Positions 45,801 to 57,054 of a stretch of DNA of 64,000 bases are shown here, piece by piece; the stretch's first letter is position 1, and each line of letters opens with the position of its first letter. A program made the translations under genes and the position numbers. The notes beneath the pieces are model-generated. The model saw only the letters and a program-made list of their open reading frames with translations. It did not search any database and had not been told where the DNA came from. The stretch lies in assembly GCA_009823395.1 (NCBI GenBank), contig CM020501.1, forward strand, positions 18,853,361 through 18,917,360, read 5' to 3'. The DNA is from Thamnaconus septentrionalis. Lineage: Eukaryota; Chordata; Actinopteri; Tetraodontiformes; Monacanthidae.

Positions 45801-46169
45801 ACTTGGATGTTTGGTCAGATAATTGGACACAAAATATCTGGACAGCACAAAAAGCTGAGAAACCACAAACTTCACTTCCTCTCTCCAAATGACACATACA
45901 GATAAAGGGGTAAAACTATTATCGAAGGGCATGTTAGCTTTGGTGTTTCGTTACAGATATAGGAGGTAATAACAACAACATACTGGCTTTCATTGTGGTT
46001 AAAACACAGATGTAAGAAATGTGATACAACTCATACCAATGGAGGAAGAATGGGTTGGCCATAGAAACGGATGACGGAAGACGCAGCTGAATGTTTGCTG
46101 GTTTTATCCTCTTCATTTATCCTCAGGCTGGGGAGAAGATGCTGCACAAACTTATCGTAGTCGTCCATC
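36399..46169 (-). CDS. ccp110: Centriolar coiled-coil protein CP110
   Basis: Ten exons: 46037-46169, 45538-45663, 42970-45340, 41955-42079, 39878-39991, 38593-38709, 38250-38327, 37948-38064, 36686-36759, 36399-36558. CP110 caps the distal end of centrioles, restrains ciliogenesis and controls duplication. The start MDDYDKF matches human MEEYEKF. Exon 1 ends with SSVIRFYGQPILPP, exon 2 has EEMQQHRD, exon 3 has PYRPSLQALLKRSQE, exon 4 is a coiled coil, exon 6 has AVKGFLTRRLLRSE, exon 8 has SDIFFGLSTSERM and exon 9 has LSAATQKSLERKK, all in the order of human CP110. Total length is about 1137 aa against 991 in human; the extra length is in the poorly conserved middle. Exon 1 holds one base too many after codon 9 (near 46142), which puts the start codon out of frame with the rest. 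All later joins keep frame. Confidence 0.92.
36764..36867. repeat. (CA)n microsatellite abutting ccp110 exon 9
   Basis: About 50 units. On the gene strand it is (TG)n running straight into the acceptor ...TGTGTGCAG of exon 9, so the repeat supplies the polypyrimidine region. Confidence 0.92.
37055..37150 (+). repeat. LINE 3' tail fragment
   Basis: AATTTCGTTGTCCTGAAAG, ACAATAAAAGC and a run of GAATTGAAT-type words are typical of the 3' ends of fish LINE copies. Confidence 0.45.
37165..37440 (+). mobile_element. L2/Maui-like LINE 3' fragment in ccp110 intron 8
   Basis: It contains GTGGGTTCTCTCCGGGTTCT, GGCTTCCTCCCACAGTCCAA, ATGAACTGGCGACTTGTCCA and AGCTGGGATAGGCTCCAGCA in the order of a very common fish L2-clade 3' end. 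Two further pieces are at 14355-14435 and 53435-53500. The class name is from memory. Confidence 0.72.
37440..37625. repeat. Inverted (TGAA)n/(TTCA)n tail repeats
   Basis: The LINE tail is a (GAAT)n array followed by (ATTC)n arrays in the opposite sense and then a second copy of GAATTGGAATA...GCATAGAAGATGAATG. The whole can fold back on itself. Confidence 0.8.
38360..38421. mobile_element. Very short hAT-like element in ccp110 intron 6
   Basis: CATGGGCAAACTAAGGCCC at the left and GTTTGCCCAGG at the right are inverted ends like those of the 340-bp hAT copies, enclosing only about 30 bp. It lies about 30 bp upstream of exon 7. No clear target duplication. Confidence 0.5.
39148..39648. mobile_element. 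Non-autonomous hAT-like transposon in ccp110 intron 5
   Basis: Ends TAGGGCTGT and ACAGCCCTC are inverted repeats. The flanks ATAGATAA (39140-39147) and ATAAATAA (39649-39656) match in 7 of 8 bases, an 8-bp target duplication. Inner sequence has the TTAATCGCAA and TTAACGCGTTAAC words of a widespread fish family. There is no transposase. Confidence 0.8.
39878..39991 (-). CDS. ccp110: ccp110 exon 5
   Basis: This exon encodes 38 aa, ALAARYRLLQSFTSPSS and a Thr/Ala-rich end, in phase 0 on both sides. The boundaries are CTGTCAG and GTATGG. The longer open frame on this strand (39830-40621) simply runs through it into intron. Confidence 0.75.
42600..42757 (-). repeat. Truncated hAT-like fragment
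   Basis: It ends TTGACAACACTAG and contains ATCGATATATCGAT-type words, typical of one fish DNA-transposon end. The opposite end was not found. A LINE tail (TTGCACAATGACAATAAAAG) follows at 42885-42905. Confidence 0.45.
42970..45340 (-). CDS. ccp110: ccp110 large exon 3
   Basis: This single 2.37-kb exon is open over 790 codons and makes up most of the protein. It is rich in Ser, Glu, Thr and Gln with few hydrophobic segments, so it is probably disordered. Recognisable islands are VRSTPTLEEVL at its start (human VRKAP), the PSLQALLKRSQE motif near the middle and KVKRRLLMQ near the end (human KVKRRLDLD). The splice sites are TTTTTTGCAG before and GTGAGA after. Such a long open frame with conserved edges argues against a pseudogene. 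Confidence 0.92.
46037..46169 (-). pseudogene. ccp110: ccp110 exon 1 with apparent 1-nt frameshift
   Basis: From the ATG at 46169 the frame reads MDDYDKFVQ and then runs to a stop after 18 codons. The conserved SSVIRFYGQPILPPL lies in another frame, which joins exon 2 in phase. One surplus base near 46142 explains both. It may be a sequencing or assembly error, an allele, or a sign that translation begins elsewhere. I label it broken only for this exon; the rest of the gene is intact. Confidence 0.6.
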
Positions 46170-46640
46170 GATTTGCATCAGGATACAGTAGACAGTTAGT
46201 TGTGTGACTGATGGGACATTTAAGGCCCGTCCACGTTCACAAAGTGACGCTTTAGTGTGTTTTGCTAGCGATAGCAGCTAAAGTGCTAACCAGCTAAAGT
46301 TAGCGTCCACAGTCAAGTGTCACCACGGGTCAGCTACAAACCGCGGGCAAATTTAAAACCAAACGTCTAAATACAAAACTTTTAGAAATAGTAAGTAAAC
46401 GGGAAAATTGCGGTACGAATGGTAAAAAGGCACCGCAATAAGCACAACTCGAAAGCTAGCGACCGCTCAAATAGTACGCTGAGGCGGATTTGTGTTTACG
46501 TTTTACCCGCCTCGGCTCCTGGAGACGGGATTTTCTTTCTTTTTTTTCCTATGATGTGGGAGGTATTGTCCGCCTAGCTAGGTCTCCCATTGGCTCAACG
46601 CCTTCTTCCTGTCACAATTCTGTCCAATCGTGGCCCTCAT
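46170..46640 (-). promoter_or_regulatory. ccp110: ccp110 upstream region
   Basis: The stretch includes two CCAAT boxes in opposite orientation about 35 bp apart (46589-46593 minus; 46624-46628 plus), an arrangement seen in NF-Y-driven cell-cycle promoters. No transcript start can be fixed. Confidence 0.4.
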
Positions 46641-47386
46641 GGCAGAAGAATAACCAACCATATGTGGGACTTCACCACGCCAGTCACAAGCCAGAAAAGG
46701 CCGGTCCAGCATCGCCGTCATAGCAAAACAAGCGTGGCTCTCCTGACCTCGACAGTTAAACCGTCCCGAAGGTCTCAAAACCCGGAATGGAGCACAGCAC
46801 GAACGCGGATGGGCCAAACAAAACACTGTGTATTCATCCGTTCAACTCTTATTTATTTCAAGTATACGGTTTCTGTTTATCAACCATTTTTCTATTTATT
46901 CTATTTGATAGAGCAATTTGTCTGTTGTACAAATTGAATTCCCTCTGTCAGGGATAATTAACTACAATTTATTTTTATAACATTTCTTTAATGTGTCTAT
47001 ACAAACTGAACCCACTGTCATCTAATTGGTTCCATTATGTTTCATGCCAGAAACCGGAAAAGACCCCCCAGATTAAAAAAAAAAGTATATACTGACATGA
47101 GCAATTTGCCTGTAAGAATATTAATATACATTGTCATACATATATTCTAATAACAATACCATTCATTTTGCAAATATCCTGCTGTGATAGCACCATTAAT
47201 AAGATGGCAGATTTTATTACTTTGTTTTATTACTCGCTTAATTTATTATAAGGTGTACATTACTGGCTGCGCTTGAAATATTTGGTGATTAATATTTTAT
47301 TTTGACTTTGCACCGTAGTATTAAAAAGATGTAGTTAAGCATCACACATTTCAATTTGCACAACACTATTTCCATTTCAAAACATG
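46641..47386. other. Intergenic region between ccp110 and mafg
   Basis: AT-rich sequence with no gene that I can support. Short open frames lack family resemblance. Confidence 0.5.
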
Positions 47387-47392
47387 TTTATT
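47387..47392 (-). terminator. mafg: Candidate mafg polyadenylation signal
   Basis: The minus strand reads AATAAA followed by GTGTTGTGC and TGTGTGATG. If used, the mafg 3' UTR would be about 5.4 kb, long but in keeping with the several-kb 3' UTR of mammalian MAFG. Earlier signals may exist. Confidence 0.35.
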
Positions 47393-48655
47393 GGTCATGT
47401 ACAAAATAAAGTAAGCTGTTTATCAACAAACATACAGTATATACATTAATAAATTAAAAGATGCATCAGACCCATGAACAAACAGTTAATTTAATGATTA
47501 CCAATACCTTGTCATCGTCACTTAACATATCTACAAACTGCAAAAAAAACAAAAAAACAAAAAGAAAACATTACAATAATTTAGTGGAGGATAAATACTT
47601 ACAAAGACCGTCACATTTTAAGCAATTTTCCATAGAAAGTACTGTCTCAGAATTATTTATTACACCCCGTACAGAAATATTATTACAAAACACAGAACCT
47701 TCAATTACATGGGCTTTGAATAGGCTATGCCATGTTCACACAAACGCACTACTTTTTCTATAGCTTTAGTCCGACAATTAAAATTCTTTCAGAAACACAA
47801 AAATATCCCAAACACATTAGGAAACCTGGCCAAGAGCACAGCAACAGACGCGAGAGGCTTCCGGGGGGGGGGAGGAAAGGTGGTGTCAGGAGGAAAATTC
47901 ATTGTCACAACCAAAAGCTACAAAGAAAAAAGAAAGAGAATTCTATTGAGATGGCTTAGAATGTTGCGTTTGCCTCCTGGGGAGGCTGAGCAAACACTGC
48001 TATTGATGGAAAGACCAAAGAAACGATCAAAGGAATCCTGGCTGCATTTGCTCTCATCGATCACCGCTGGAGGTGGGTGAAAGGACTCTTGGAGTCTGGT
48101 GGTGTGTTCCGCCGTCAAAAAACAACCGAGCGAGCCACTGCGAGATAAGGAGTTAATGATTTGCATCTCTCACTGGGATGGGATGCTTCAAAGGATGGCC
48201 AGAGTTAAACTCACTGACTTTGTCAAAAACAAGGTTCACCCCGACCCCCCGACCGCCCTTAAAAAAGGCAGGGAGTTGATAAGTGGAGCAGGACGTTGTC
48301 GGGAGTTTTATCAGACGAGTCTGCACACCGCCTCCTTTTCTTCCTCGGTAAAATATTTATGAAAGTGGTCGTCGGGCCTTTTGGTGATGAAATTCCTCTT
48401 CTCCCACAAAGAGGGTCATGACCTCTGGAGCGGCAGCAGATAATCGGGGAAACATGTCTCACATGCTCTTAAAAGTCCGCTGTGGCAAACCATCAGGTCT
48501 GTGTCACCACCAGCACTAGCACCACCTGCACCACCTGCACCACCAGCACCCATCAGGACTGAAAATCAACCATCATCAGGGTGAATGAGAATTTGTTCTC
48601 AAGGATCTTATAAAAAAAACAACTGCCAAGTTTCTCCTCCTTTTAGCATCTACAC

Positions 48656-48990
48656 CAGGCATGGGCAAACTTTTTAGGCTTTTTAATCCGGCCCATCGAA
48701 CTTGAAGAAATGAATTTAATAGTAAGCAAGTAAGAAAACAGCTGTATTTCATCCACTTTTCAGTGTTTAAGAGTCATTTCAATAAAGAGAAAAATATAGA
48801 GGGGCTTCAAAGACACATATTTTGTTGTAATATTTTTGTTCATTTTCAATTGACATTAAGTTTTCTATATATCCCATGATATATTTTGTTTCTCCTATGA
48901 GGTGGGTCACAAAACACTCCATCCATCTGCTGCTGCTCCAGCCCCCTCTGACAAATCTTAGATCCCAGTCAAGAAGTTTGTCCACCCCTG
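48656..48990. mobile_element. Non-autonomous hAT transposon, copy 2
   Basis: Ends are CAGGCATGGGCAAAC and GTCCACCCCTG. The flanks ATCTACAC (48648-48655) and ACCTACAC (48991-48998) form a target duplication with one mismatch. It is the same family as 18861-19201, in the same orientation. Confidence 0.85.
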
Positions 48991-50998
48991 ACCTACACAG
49001 ACCAAAACAAAAACCCTGTATTGATGTCAGAAAAATTATCCCCTCCGATGTGACGTCAGCTTTGCTACAGCGGGAGCTTCGACCTCTGTCGGCCAGCGGA
49101 CCAAATATTAGATTTCACGCTCTCACAGTCACTTCTGAGAGACACCGACGATAACAAACCCTGTGCTGTTGCTTCATACGTGTGATGCAAGGGGAGATAA
49201 AAGTGTGTGTGTATGTGGGAGGGGAAGGAGGGGGGACAAAACCGGACTGCCAAGCACTCACTGTGTTTCAAGGCTCTTTCACGGCACGTGAACGCACACT
49301 GCACCTGCAAATCGCAGAACGGACGACATGAACGGCAACACAACTCCTGTGTAACACAAGAGGACTCGTTTTGTTTGTCCAGGCCTGAATAACAACTGTC
49401 TCTTAGACAGCAGCCACCGCCTGAACACCTCACTACTAACACCTTTTGTGTATTTGAAAAAACAAAAACAAAAAAACAAACACACAAACTGAGCATCAAT
49501 TACACATTCGTTGGAAATATTGTTTCACAGTGACACATTGAGAAGTGCTAACATGTCTTGTATTTCCCAAAAAAAAGAATCAACCGTTGATCAAATTTAA
49601 TAAAATGAAATAAATACTTTTTGGCAAGTAAAAATAGGGGATATAATCCACATAAAATAGGTTTGCATTTGTAAAAATAATAATAAGAAAACAGAAAATA
49701 AATTCTGGGCTTTGCAAAAGAAATATAACAAAATGTAGTTTTCTGATTTTCTCAACATTTGCCAGTGTAAATTTAGCAATTTAATTTGAAAACCTTCAAA
49801 TGCATTTGCACTCGTTTTTTTCTGAAAATCCTATAATGTTACTGTTAAGGTTCAAGAGGTGACGTGTGTTTCTTAACTGCACAGCAGTTTCTCAGCCAAA
49901 TGTTCTTCACAGTGGAAAAGTAGCAGTTGAGGTTCAAAAGCATGTGCACCGTTTCTTCACATTGTGAAATATAGCTTTCTCTCTCTTCCATCACCACTGA
50001 ATTTAAAACCTGGGTTACCGTTTAAAAGAACAAAAGACAAAAAAAAAACAAAAAACAAAAAAAACAAAAAAACCCAAGTAGTTTTACTCCGCAAAGTAAT
50101 TCTCACCCTTTTCAACGCACGAAACCATTAAATAGCAAAAAAAAATACACGTTTTCACTTCATTAAACACGACACGCACGGACAGATTCGCTTCACTTCC
50201 CTGACGATCACGAAACACTTCGAAAAAAAGGAAAAACAAGTGACGACACATATATACATAAATATATATATTTATAAAAATGTACACTGCAGATAAAACA
50301 AATACCTTTCATCGTAACACCGTACAAAAATAACTTATTCAAAGAGTCGGGGGTGACGCGGCCGAGCGGGTCTGCTGCCGCTGTTGATGATGTTGTCGAG
50401 CTTTTGCGTCTCTGTCAGCGGGACGGACACACACACATACACGTGAAAAAACAACAACAACAAAAAAAAAAACATTTCTTCTATCATACTGGTCTTTTTC
50501 ATCATCAACAACAACAGAAAAACACAATTGAAATACTGCAAAGAGCACTGGTGGGGGGAGGGGCTCTGCTGGAAAAGGGGCAAAGATGTCGAGATGATGA
50601 TGATGAGATTCGGCTGCAGCGGGATGAAGACGCCGTCAGGCCGAGCGACGGGCCGGCCGGGTCGAAGACAAAGGGTGCAGTTACCCCACAGTGTCGTCAC
50701 CCCCCCCACAAAACAACCACCACCACCCCTCCTCTGCCCCACGCCTCCCCCCTCCTCCCTGGAATTCAAACAAGGAAGAAAAGCCTTATTTCACAAACTG
50801 GTGAGAACGCTAGTTACCTCGTTACACACCTACACAGCAGCACACCGACACACACACACACACATACACGCACACCGACACACGCACGCACGCGCACACA
50901 CGCTAGTCACACGGGTACAAACACGTGCCTAGTCACTAGAGAGGAGACAAAGCTATTCAGTAGTTAAGCCACTTTTGGTACAATTGCAAAATAGAGAG

Positions 50999-51003
<5 letters not shown>

Positions 51004-51056
<53 letters not shown>
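51004..51056. repeat. (TG)n microsatellite
   Basis: About 26 uninterrupted units. Confidence 0.9.
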
Positions 51057-51057
<1 letters not shown>

Positions 51058-52837
51058 TATCAAACAGATTTTTTTTTTGTTATACATTTTCTTTTCCAGG
51101 TCGTTACAAACGATGCAAAGATAATTGTTCTTATAAAATTCCAAGACTCTACCGCACATAGACAAAGATTCTATGAGTATAGAACACCACGCACGACAAC
51201 CTTTTTGTTTTGTTTTCTGTGTTGTTTTTTTTTCTTAAATGGTGAAATGATCTCCCATTTATGTGACTGGAAAGTTCCCGGCTTTTGCAAAGTGGCCCGT
51301 CGAGTGATAGAGGTTTTGCGTTTTGCAAAAGTAGTGAAAAGCATGAGGAACACAACGTAAACCACTTCCATTTCGAGGTAAGAAGTGTGAAACAACAACC
51401 TGCAACTGAGTGTCGGTCGTCAGTCAATTCATAGAATCATGTTTCCAGACGGCAGATTCTGTCTAAGTGGAATTAAACCAGCCTCTGCTTTGCACATTTT
51501 CTTTAGTTAAAGATTTCCCACGTCACATAAATGGGCTCTAATGATATTATCATTATAATTATTATTATTGACTATTATTATTAATATTCCTGATGGGTAC
51601 GACGTAGCTCACACGACAACACAGAGCGAACGTTAAATGCTGCCAAAAGCCTGATTCCTGATTGGTCAGTGCATCCCATTCAGCACAGTCCACCGCCTCC
51701 TCCTGATTGGTTCCTGCTGCACACCTTGTCCAGATCGAGGCACTTGTGCCCTTCCAATTGTTGTCAACGACGCAAAGACAAAAAGGTTTCTGTCCTTTGT
51801 TTCAGAGTCCCAAATGACCTTTTTCCCTGATCATTTCTCAAAAACTGACATTAAGGTCAATAACCGTCAGTGGCTTTTTATCCCCCTTGAACATTTTTTT
51901 TCTTTTTTTTGGGGTATATCATTTTCTTGCCTTCTACTTATTGAAACAAAGGACGGTTGAAATGTAAACCGGATGTAGTAAACCACAGCGAGGACACAGG
52001 AAAAAGAAATAAATATGAAGGAGGTAGGAGGAAGAGAGTGAAAGAGGGAGGAGGAAGAGAGTGAAAAGGGAAGGTGCTGCCATGTTTGTGGCCTGACTGT
52101 GTAAACAACGGCAAGCGGATGCCACAGCACTGAGACACAGCGAGACTGTGGACGTTTGTGTGGAAGACGACACAGCACAGAACAGCACAACCACAGTCGA
52201 CACCACTGTGTTTTATATATGTATATATATATATATTTTTTCATAGTAGTTTTGTGAAAATATATTAGAAAACAAATCTTGTCAATTATTAAGGAGCTAT
52301 CATGAGCCGACTGCTGCCTACAGCTCCTTTTTTTCAGCTTAGCATAAAATTTTGTTTTCTTGAACTTGAACTTTTGTTTCTGTTCTACCTCTGAGCTCAG
52401 AAAACCACATCCGTCTTTTTGTTGTTGTTGTTGTTTTTTTTTTTTTTTACATCCACACAGATATCGAAATAAAGACCCGCAGAAAAACTGAAGCAGCTAA
52501 TGGCGACACGAATGGCGACAGACATTAGATGATTTAGATATTTCCCTAATTCTTCAGCATCTCAGATCAGAATCTTAAACTCTGCCTAGCGACAGACTGA
52601 CTGTGTGTGACCCCCCCTGTGTGCGTGCGTCTGTCCTGTGATAAATGACGATGCTCTGACCAACGGCTAGCTTGCGTCCCTCCGCTTGCTCCGCCTCCGT
52701 GACGGCCAGGTGAGCCGATGCAGATGTAGCGGGAGAGGAGGAGGAGCCCTGCTTGCAGCAGGGCTCCCCCCCTCTCTTCCTCACTCCTCTCTCACCCCTA
52801 TTCCCCCCACTTGACCCCCCCACCCCTCAGCCCCACC

Positions 52838-53726
52838 TCAAGACCGCGCGTCCGTCTTCGACTTGACTATCGTGATCACGCTGGTGGCCGTGGCCACCTT
52901 CCCCGGTATGAACGGCCCCATGATGGCAGACGGCACGCCTCCGCCTCCTCCCCCGCCGCCCCCGGCTCCTCCCCCTCCCCCGGCCCGGACGCCGACCCCG
53001 ACGGCGGGGCTGCGCGCCACAGTCCTGGCGAACGTCTGCAGCGCCTCGTACTTGGAGCGCAGCGCGTCCAGCTCCACGCGCATGGAGGCGTTCTCATTGG
53101 CCAGCTTGTCCACCTCCTGCTGCAGCTGCGCCTTCTGCTTCTCCAGCTCCTCCTTCTGCGTGACGCGCTTGACGCGGCAGCTGGCCGCGTAGCCGCGGTT
53201 CTTGAGCGTGCGCCGCCGCTGCTTGAGCTGCAGGATCTCCTCCTTGGAGAGGCCGCGAAGGTGCTGGTTGAGCTCCCGCACCGACATGGTCACCAGTTCG
53301 TCGTCCATGAGGCTGGTACCATTCTCCCCCGGCTCTCGCTTCACCTGGGGGGCGGGGTCGATGGGTGAGGATCAAAGAGTTATGAGTGAATATGAATATT
53401 TTATTATACAGATATTATATAGATATTTATTGTGTTGTTGTGTCCTCCAAAAACATGCATGTGAGGTGAATAGGGAACTCTAAATTTGCCGTAGGTGTGT
53501 GTGTGGCCCTCTGGCCTGTCTGCCACTACTTCCATTTCTGTCCCTATCTCTATCTCTCTACATTGTTTGTTTTTTCTTTTCCTTTTCTGCTCCAGGTTTC
53601 TTCCCACAGAAGGAGATTTTTCATGCATCTTTGTAAATGTATTCGTTTGGGTAAAGGGAAAGATAAATAAGATTATTCCTTTTTTCCTACCTTCAGGGCT
53701 TTGTTTCCTTTATTAGTCGTCGTCAT
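52838..53726 (-). CDS. mafg: Small Maf bZIP transcription factor MafG
   Basis: Two coding exons, 53691-53726 and 52838-53344, give 180 aa. MafG lacks a transactivation domain; it dimerises with Nrf2, NF-E2 p45 or Bach proteins and binds MARE/ARE sites in the nucleus. Visible parts: [17 protein letters not shown] (13-17), the small-Maf SUMO site at K14; the extended homology region with [17 protein letters not shown]; the basic region with NRGYAASCR (61-69); a leucine zipper (about 76-115); and the MafG-type end [14 protein letters not shown]. Compared with 162-aa human MAFG the extra length is a glycine run at about 127-148. The coding start sits 19 nt inside an exon whose acceptor (CTTCCTCGCAG) ends at 53746, so an untranslated exon lies upstream. 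It could be one of two fish paralogues. Confidence 0.96.
53435..53500 (+). repeat. L2/Maui-like fragment in mafg intron
   Basis: CCTCCAAAAACATGCATGTG and GCCGTAGGTGTGTGTGTGG match the piece at 37250-37320. It is a short relic in the intron between the two coding exons. Confidence 0.55.
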
Positions 53727-54667
53727 GCCACTCTTCTGAGAAGACCTGCGAGGAAGCAAGAGCACATTAGTCAAAGCTGTATTAGAGCCATCCCATGTCA
53801 AAAAAAAGAGCTGCTACTACTGTGGTTGTGTGTGTGTGTGTGTGTGTGTGTCTGTGTGTGCGCACGTGTCACTACTGGCCCGGGCCGGAGGAGACGCACC
53901 GAACGCAAAGCCTCGTGAAAAACTCAACGGCATCTCCGTCTTCGCCGCACGAGTGAAAGTGACGAGCAAAAAAGCTTTTCTCAGAACTTTCCTGACTTCC
54001 TGCTTCCTGCCGGTGACACCGACAGTGCCCACCACCTTAGCGGTTGCTGCCGCGCTCCCATTGGCTGGCTGCAGGCCAATAGGAATGAAATTAATGTCAC
54101 AAAAAAAAAGAGAAGAGGAAGTGGTCAAATGTTGTGGGAACGACTCCAGGGGAAAACCAACTGTTAGAGCGTTAGAGCGCACGCACACGACCACAGGCGC
54201 GCACGCACATACACACACACTCAGACAAACTCTTGTTTACAAAGAATAGTGCAAAATATAATAGTATCTGATATATATGTGGTCACATATATGTGTGTGG
54301 ATCTTACATCCTGTTAGTGTTGTGAAACAAACAGACGATCCATCAGAAGATCAATTTGTCTCGTTACCCAATAAGACAAAGGAACAGGATGCAGTTCATT
54401 CAAGTGAAGCCAAAGTAACCAAATCGCTGCGTTCAAGTGCGACGTCCTCTTAAACGCCATCGTGTGTGCAGACTTTACAACCTGCTAATCTTTCCCCTCC
54501 TCCTCCTCCTCCGCCTCCTCTGTCCCAAAAACAGGCACTCGATCTCGGCCCTTGTGTCTTTTACTGTCGTGCTTCGACTCTTTCCCTCCACCTCGCAGCT
54601 TTGGTTGCAACACTTCAAAATAAAAGTGCAAGCGTAAAGGAATAACACATTCAACAATCCACATTCA

Positions 54668-54735
54668 TGCTTCTTTGGTCTGTGGGAGGGAGTTGAACCC
54701 ACAACCTTCCACTGGGTCGCCTCACTACTGCAACT
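54668..54735. repeat. Small interspersed-repeat relic
   Basis: GTTGAACCCACAACCTTCCA followed by GCCTCACTACTGCAACTAC resembles the internal part of the same L2-like fish repeat family. It mimics a tRNA T-arm but no cloverleaf can be drawn. Confidence 0.4.
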
Positions 54736-55654
54736 ACACACAGCAGTCGAGGCCGGAGAGAAGGTGCAACCAAAGTCAGGACGCGCACAGAGGCCAAAAA
54801 AAAAAAGAAATCAGTGAATTGAGAGAGCAAGTCGCGTTTGCGCTGCATAGACGACGGAGAGACAAAAGGGTGTCGGACGCGGCACTACAAAACAGCGTCA
54901 ATGCGACGGCAACAAAGAGACGGAGAGTCTGCAGGGCCCAAGATGAGATCAGTCCTTTGAGCGAGCAGCTCCGCAGATGTGCGTTCGCGCAAAAGCCGCT
55001 CAATGACACGCTTTGTGCAGCGCGGCGGCAGTTGTCTGTGTGTGTGTGTGTGTGTGCGTGTGTGTGTGTGCGTGTGTGTGTTTGATAAAGTGTGGCTATT
55101 GTTGCTCTCGCTGAACTATCATCATGAGACCGGATGACTCAGCAGATTCCTGATCTTGCGCTCTCTCTCTCTCACACACACAGACACACACACACTCTCA
55201 CACACACACAAACACTCTCTCTCTTTCACACACACACTCTCTCACACACACACACACACACTCTCTCTCTTTCACACACACACACTCTCTCACACACACA
55301 CCGCCCTCCACTCACTCCGTCTTTCTCACCCTGCACACTTTCTCGCTCATCTCTGTCACTTTTTGCCCCTCCCCCCTCCCCCACCCCTACCCCCGCCGCA
55401 CCCTGCACACACCTTTTTGTGCACGCGTGTGTGTAATTAGAGAATCAGAGCCTCTGATTGGCTGACTAACGGACAGTGAAATGAGCTTGTCGCCGCTGCC
55501 GCCGCCGCACCTGATTGTGCTGAGTCATGAGCATCAGGCCCCGGTGATGTGCTGATTAAAGACAACCTGTGGTGCTCCCATGTGTATTTATAAGCCCTCA
55601 GACGGGCACGTTTTTTTCTTCTTTTTTTTTGTTTCAACTTGAGCAACTTAAGAA

Positions 55655-55709
55655 AGAAGAAGAAGAAGAAGAAGAAGAAGAAGAAGAAGAAGAAGAAGAA
55701 GAAGAAGAA
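55655..55709. repeat. (GAA)n triplet repeat
   Basis: About 18 AAG/GAA units, upstream of mafg. Confidence 0.92.
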
Positions 55710-57000
55710 AAGACGCTTCGGGAACTTCAGGAAGAGAGATGCGGAGCGGCGACGCTTCAGTTCTCGTTTCATTAGAGCCGCCTTCCCGTCAGAGGGCCCT
55801 GGCGCCGGCGAACCACCCCCACAATGCACTTCTCTGCCTGCTATGTGCGTCTGTAGGTCTGTCTGTCTGTCTGTCTGTCTGTGAGCGTTTGTGCGAGCAG
55901 CGCTGCTGCAAATCCTGCAGTTATAAATAGCTGCAGATCAAAGCGGAGAGGGGGGGGGAAAGCGCACGTAACACAGGCAAACGCAAACAGGGGGCGCGCA
56001 GGGCGGAACGAACGCGTAAACTTTTGTCGTATTTCAAAGAAAGTCTGCGAGCGTGAGAAGAGAAGGAGGAATGAAGTCACTTTGACGTTTTTTTTCTCTT
56101 CCAACAGACTTGGTTTTGATTCGCGCACACGCGGTCAAGGGAGCGAGCGAGCGCCGTCAGGTCGGCCGCGCCGACTCGATCTGGGGTGCGGCCTCGCAAC
56201 CTGGAGCTGGAGGAGCATCGCTCAACAATGGATGGATCAAAAGACGCGCAGGCTGCTTTAGGGGGGTGGGGGCGTGGAGGGGAGTCGAAGAGAACAGGCA
56301 GAGATTAAAAATAAAACCATAGGGGAAAAAAAAAAAAGAAAGGCAATTTTTCCTGCCAGGCACTGGTTTATTTCCCCTGTGCCCGAAAAAAAGCTCACCT
56401 CCCCCCAATACCCCCCTACTTCTTCCCACTGTGAACACATCTACATACAAAAACTAAACATGCCAGCGAGCGCAATACGCCTGCACACAGACTATACCCG
56501 TTCCCCCGCCGCCAACCCAGCAGGGCACCATAAAAAAACTACACAAACGTGTCGGAGTGTTTAAGGAGCGAGAGAAAAAAGCCCTGATGCACGCAGAAAT
56601 TAAACACCCCGACACATGAATCGCAGCCCCCAGGTTTTAATGTGTGTTGGAGATTTTTTTTTTTTTTTTTAACTGTCCGGGGGAGTCTCCCAAAGCTGCC
56701 GGAGATAAAAGCAGCAGTGGAAGTAGAGCACTCAGGTGCACAGCGGCGGCAGCAGCGGCGGCCCACTCAAGAAGGCTGCTGCTATCTAACACCTCACATT
56801 TGTTCCCCCACCCACCTCATCAAAAGCGCAAGTTCCAAGTTGTCTACGTCTGCCCTCGGCGCTCGACACACCTCGAGTGCACGAGGAGCACGCACAAAAA
56901 AAAAAATCGAGCACGTAAAGATGGGAGACTTGACACCCTCGACACAGTCCAAGTGAATGACGGGGAGCTGAGATACGCATCTGCTAATTTAGATAGCTGG

Positions 57001-57002
57001 CG

Positions 57003-57054
<52 letters not shown>

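Larger units (their letters stand above)
47393..52837 (-). other. mafg: Probable long mafg 3' UTR
   Basis: This 5.4-kb stretch has no coding exon that I can support on either strand. It contains a hAT copy, a (TG)n run at 51004-51056 and AT-rich sequence. Assignment to mafg rests on position and the candidate signal at its end. Confidence 0.35.
53746..57000 (-). promoter_or_regulatory. mafg: mafg 5' region with two NF-E2/antioxidant response elements
   Basis: The 11-mer ATGACTCAGCA occurs exactly at 55134-55144 (plus) and at 55518-55528 (minus), about 1.4 and 1.8 kb upstream of the coding start. It matches the NF-E2/MARE and ARE consensus. TATAAATA words lie near 55584-55591 (minus) and 55922-55929 (plus). 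The untranslated first exon should be in this region but I cannot place it. CA/CT runs fill 55165-55300 and a (GAA)n run lies at 55655-55708. Confidence 0.55.

Noticed and set aside
54676..54700. tRNA-like T-arm word GTTGAACCCACAACC
   Set aside because: No anticodon arm or acceptor stem can be formed around it; it fits a relic of a fish interspersed repeat.
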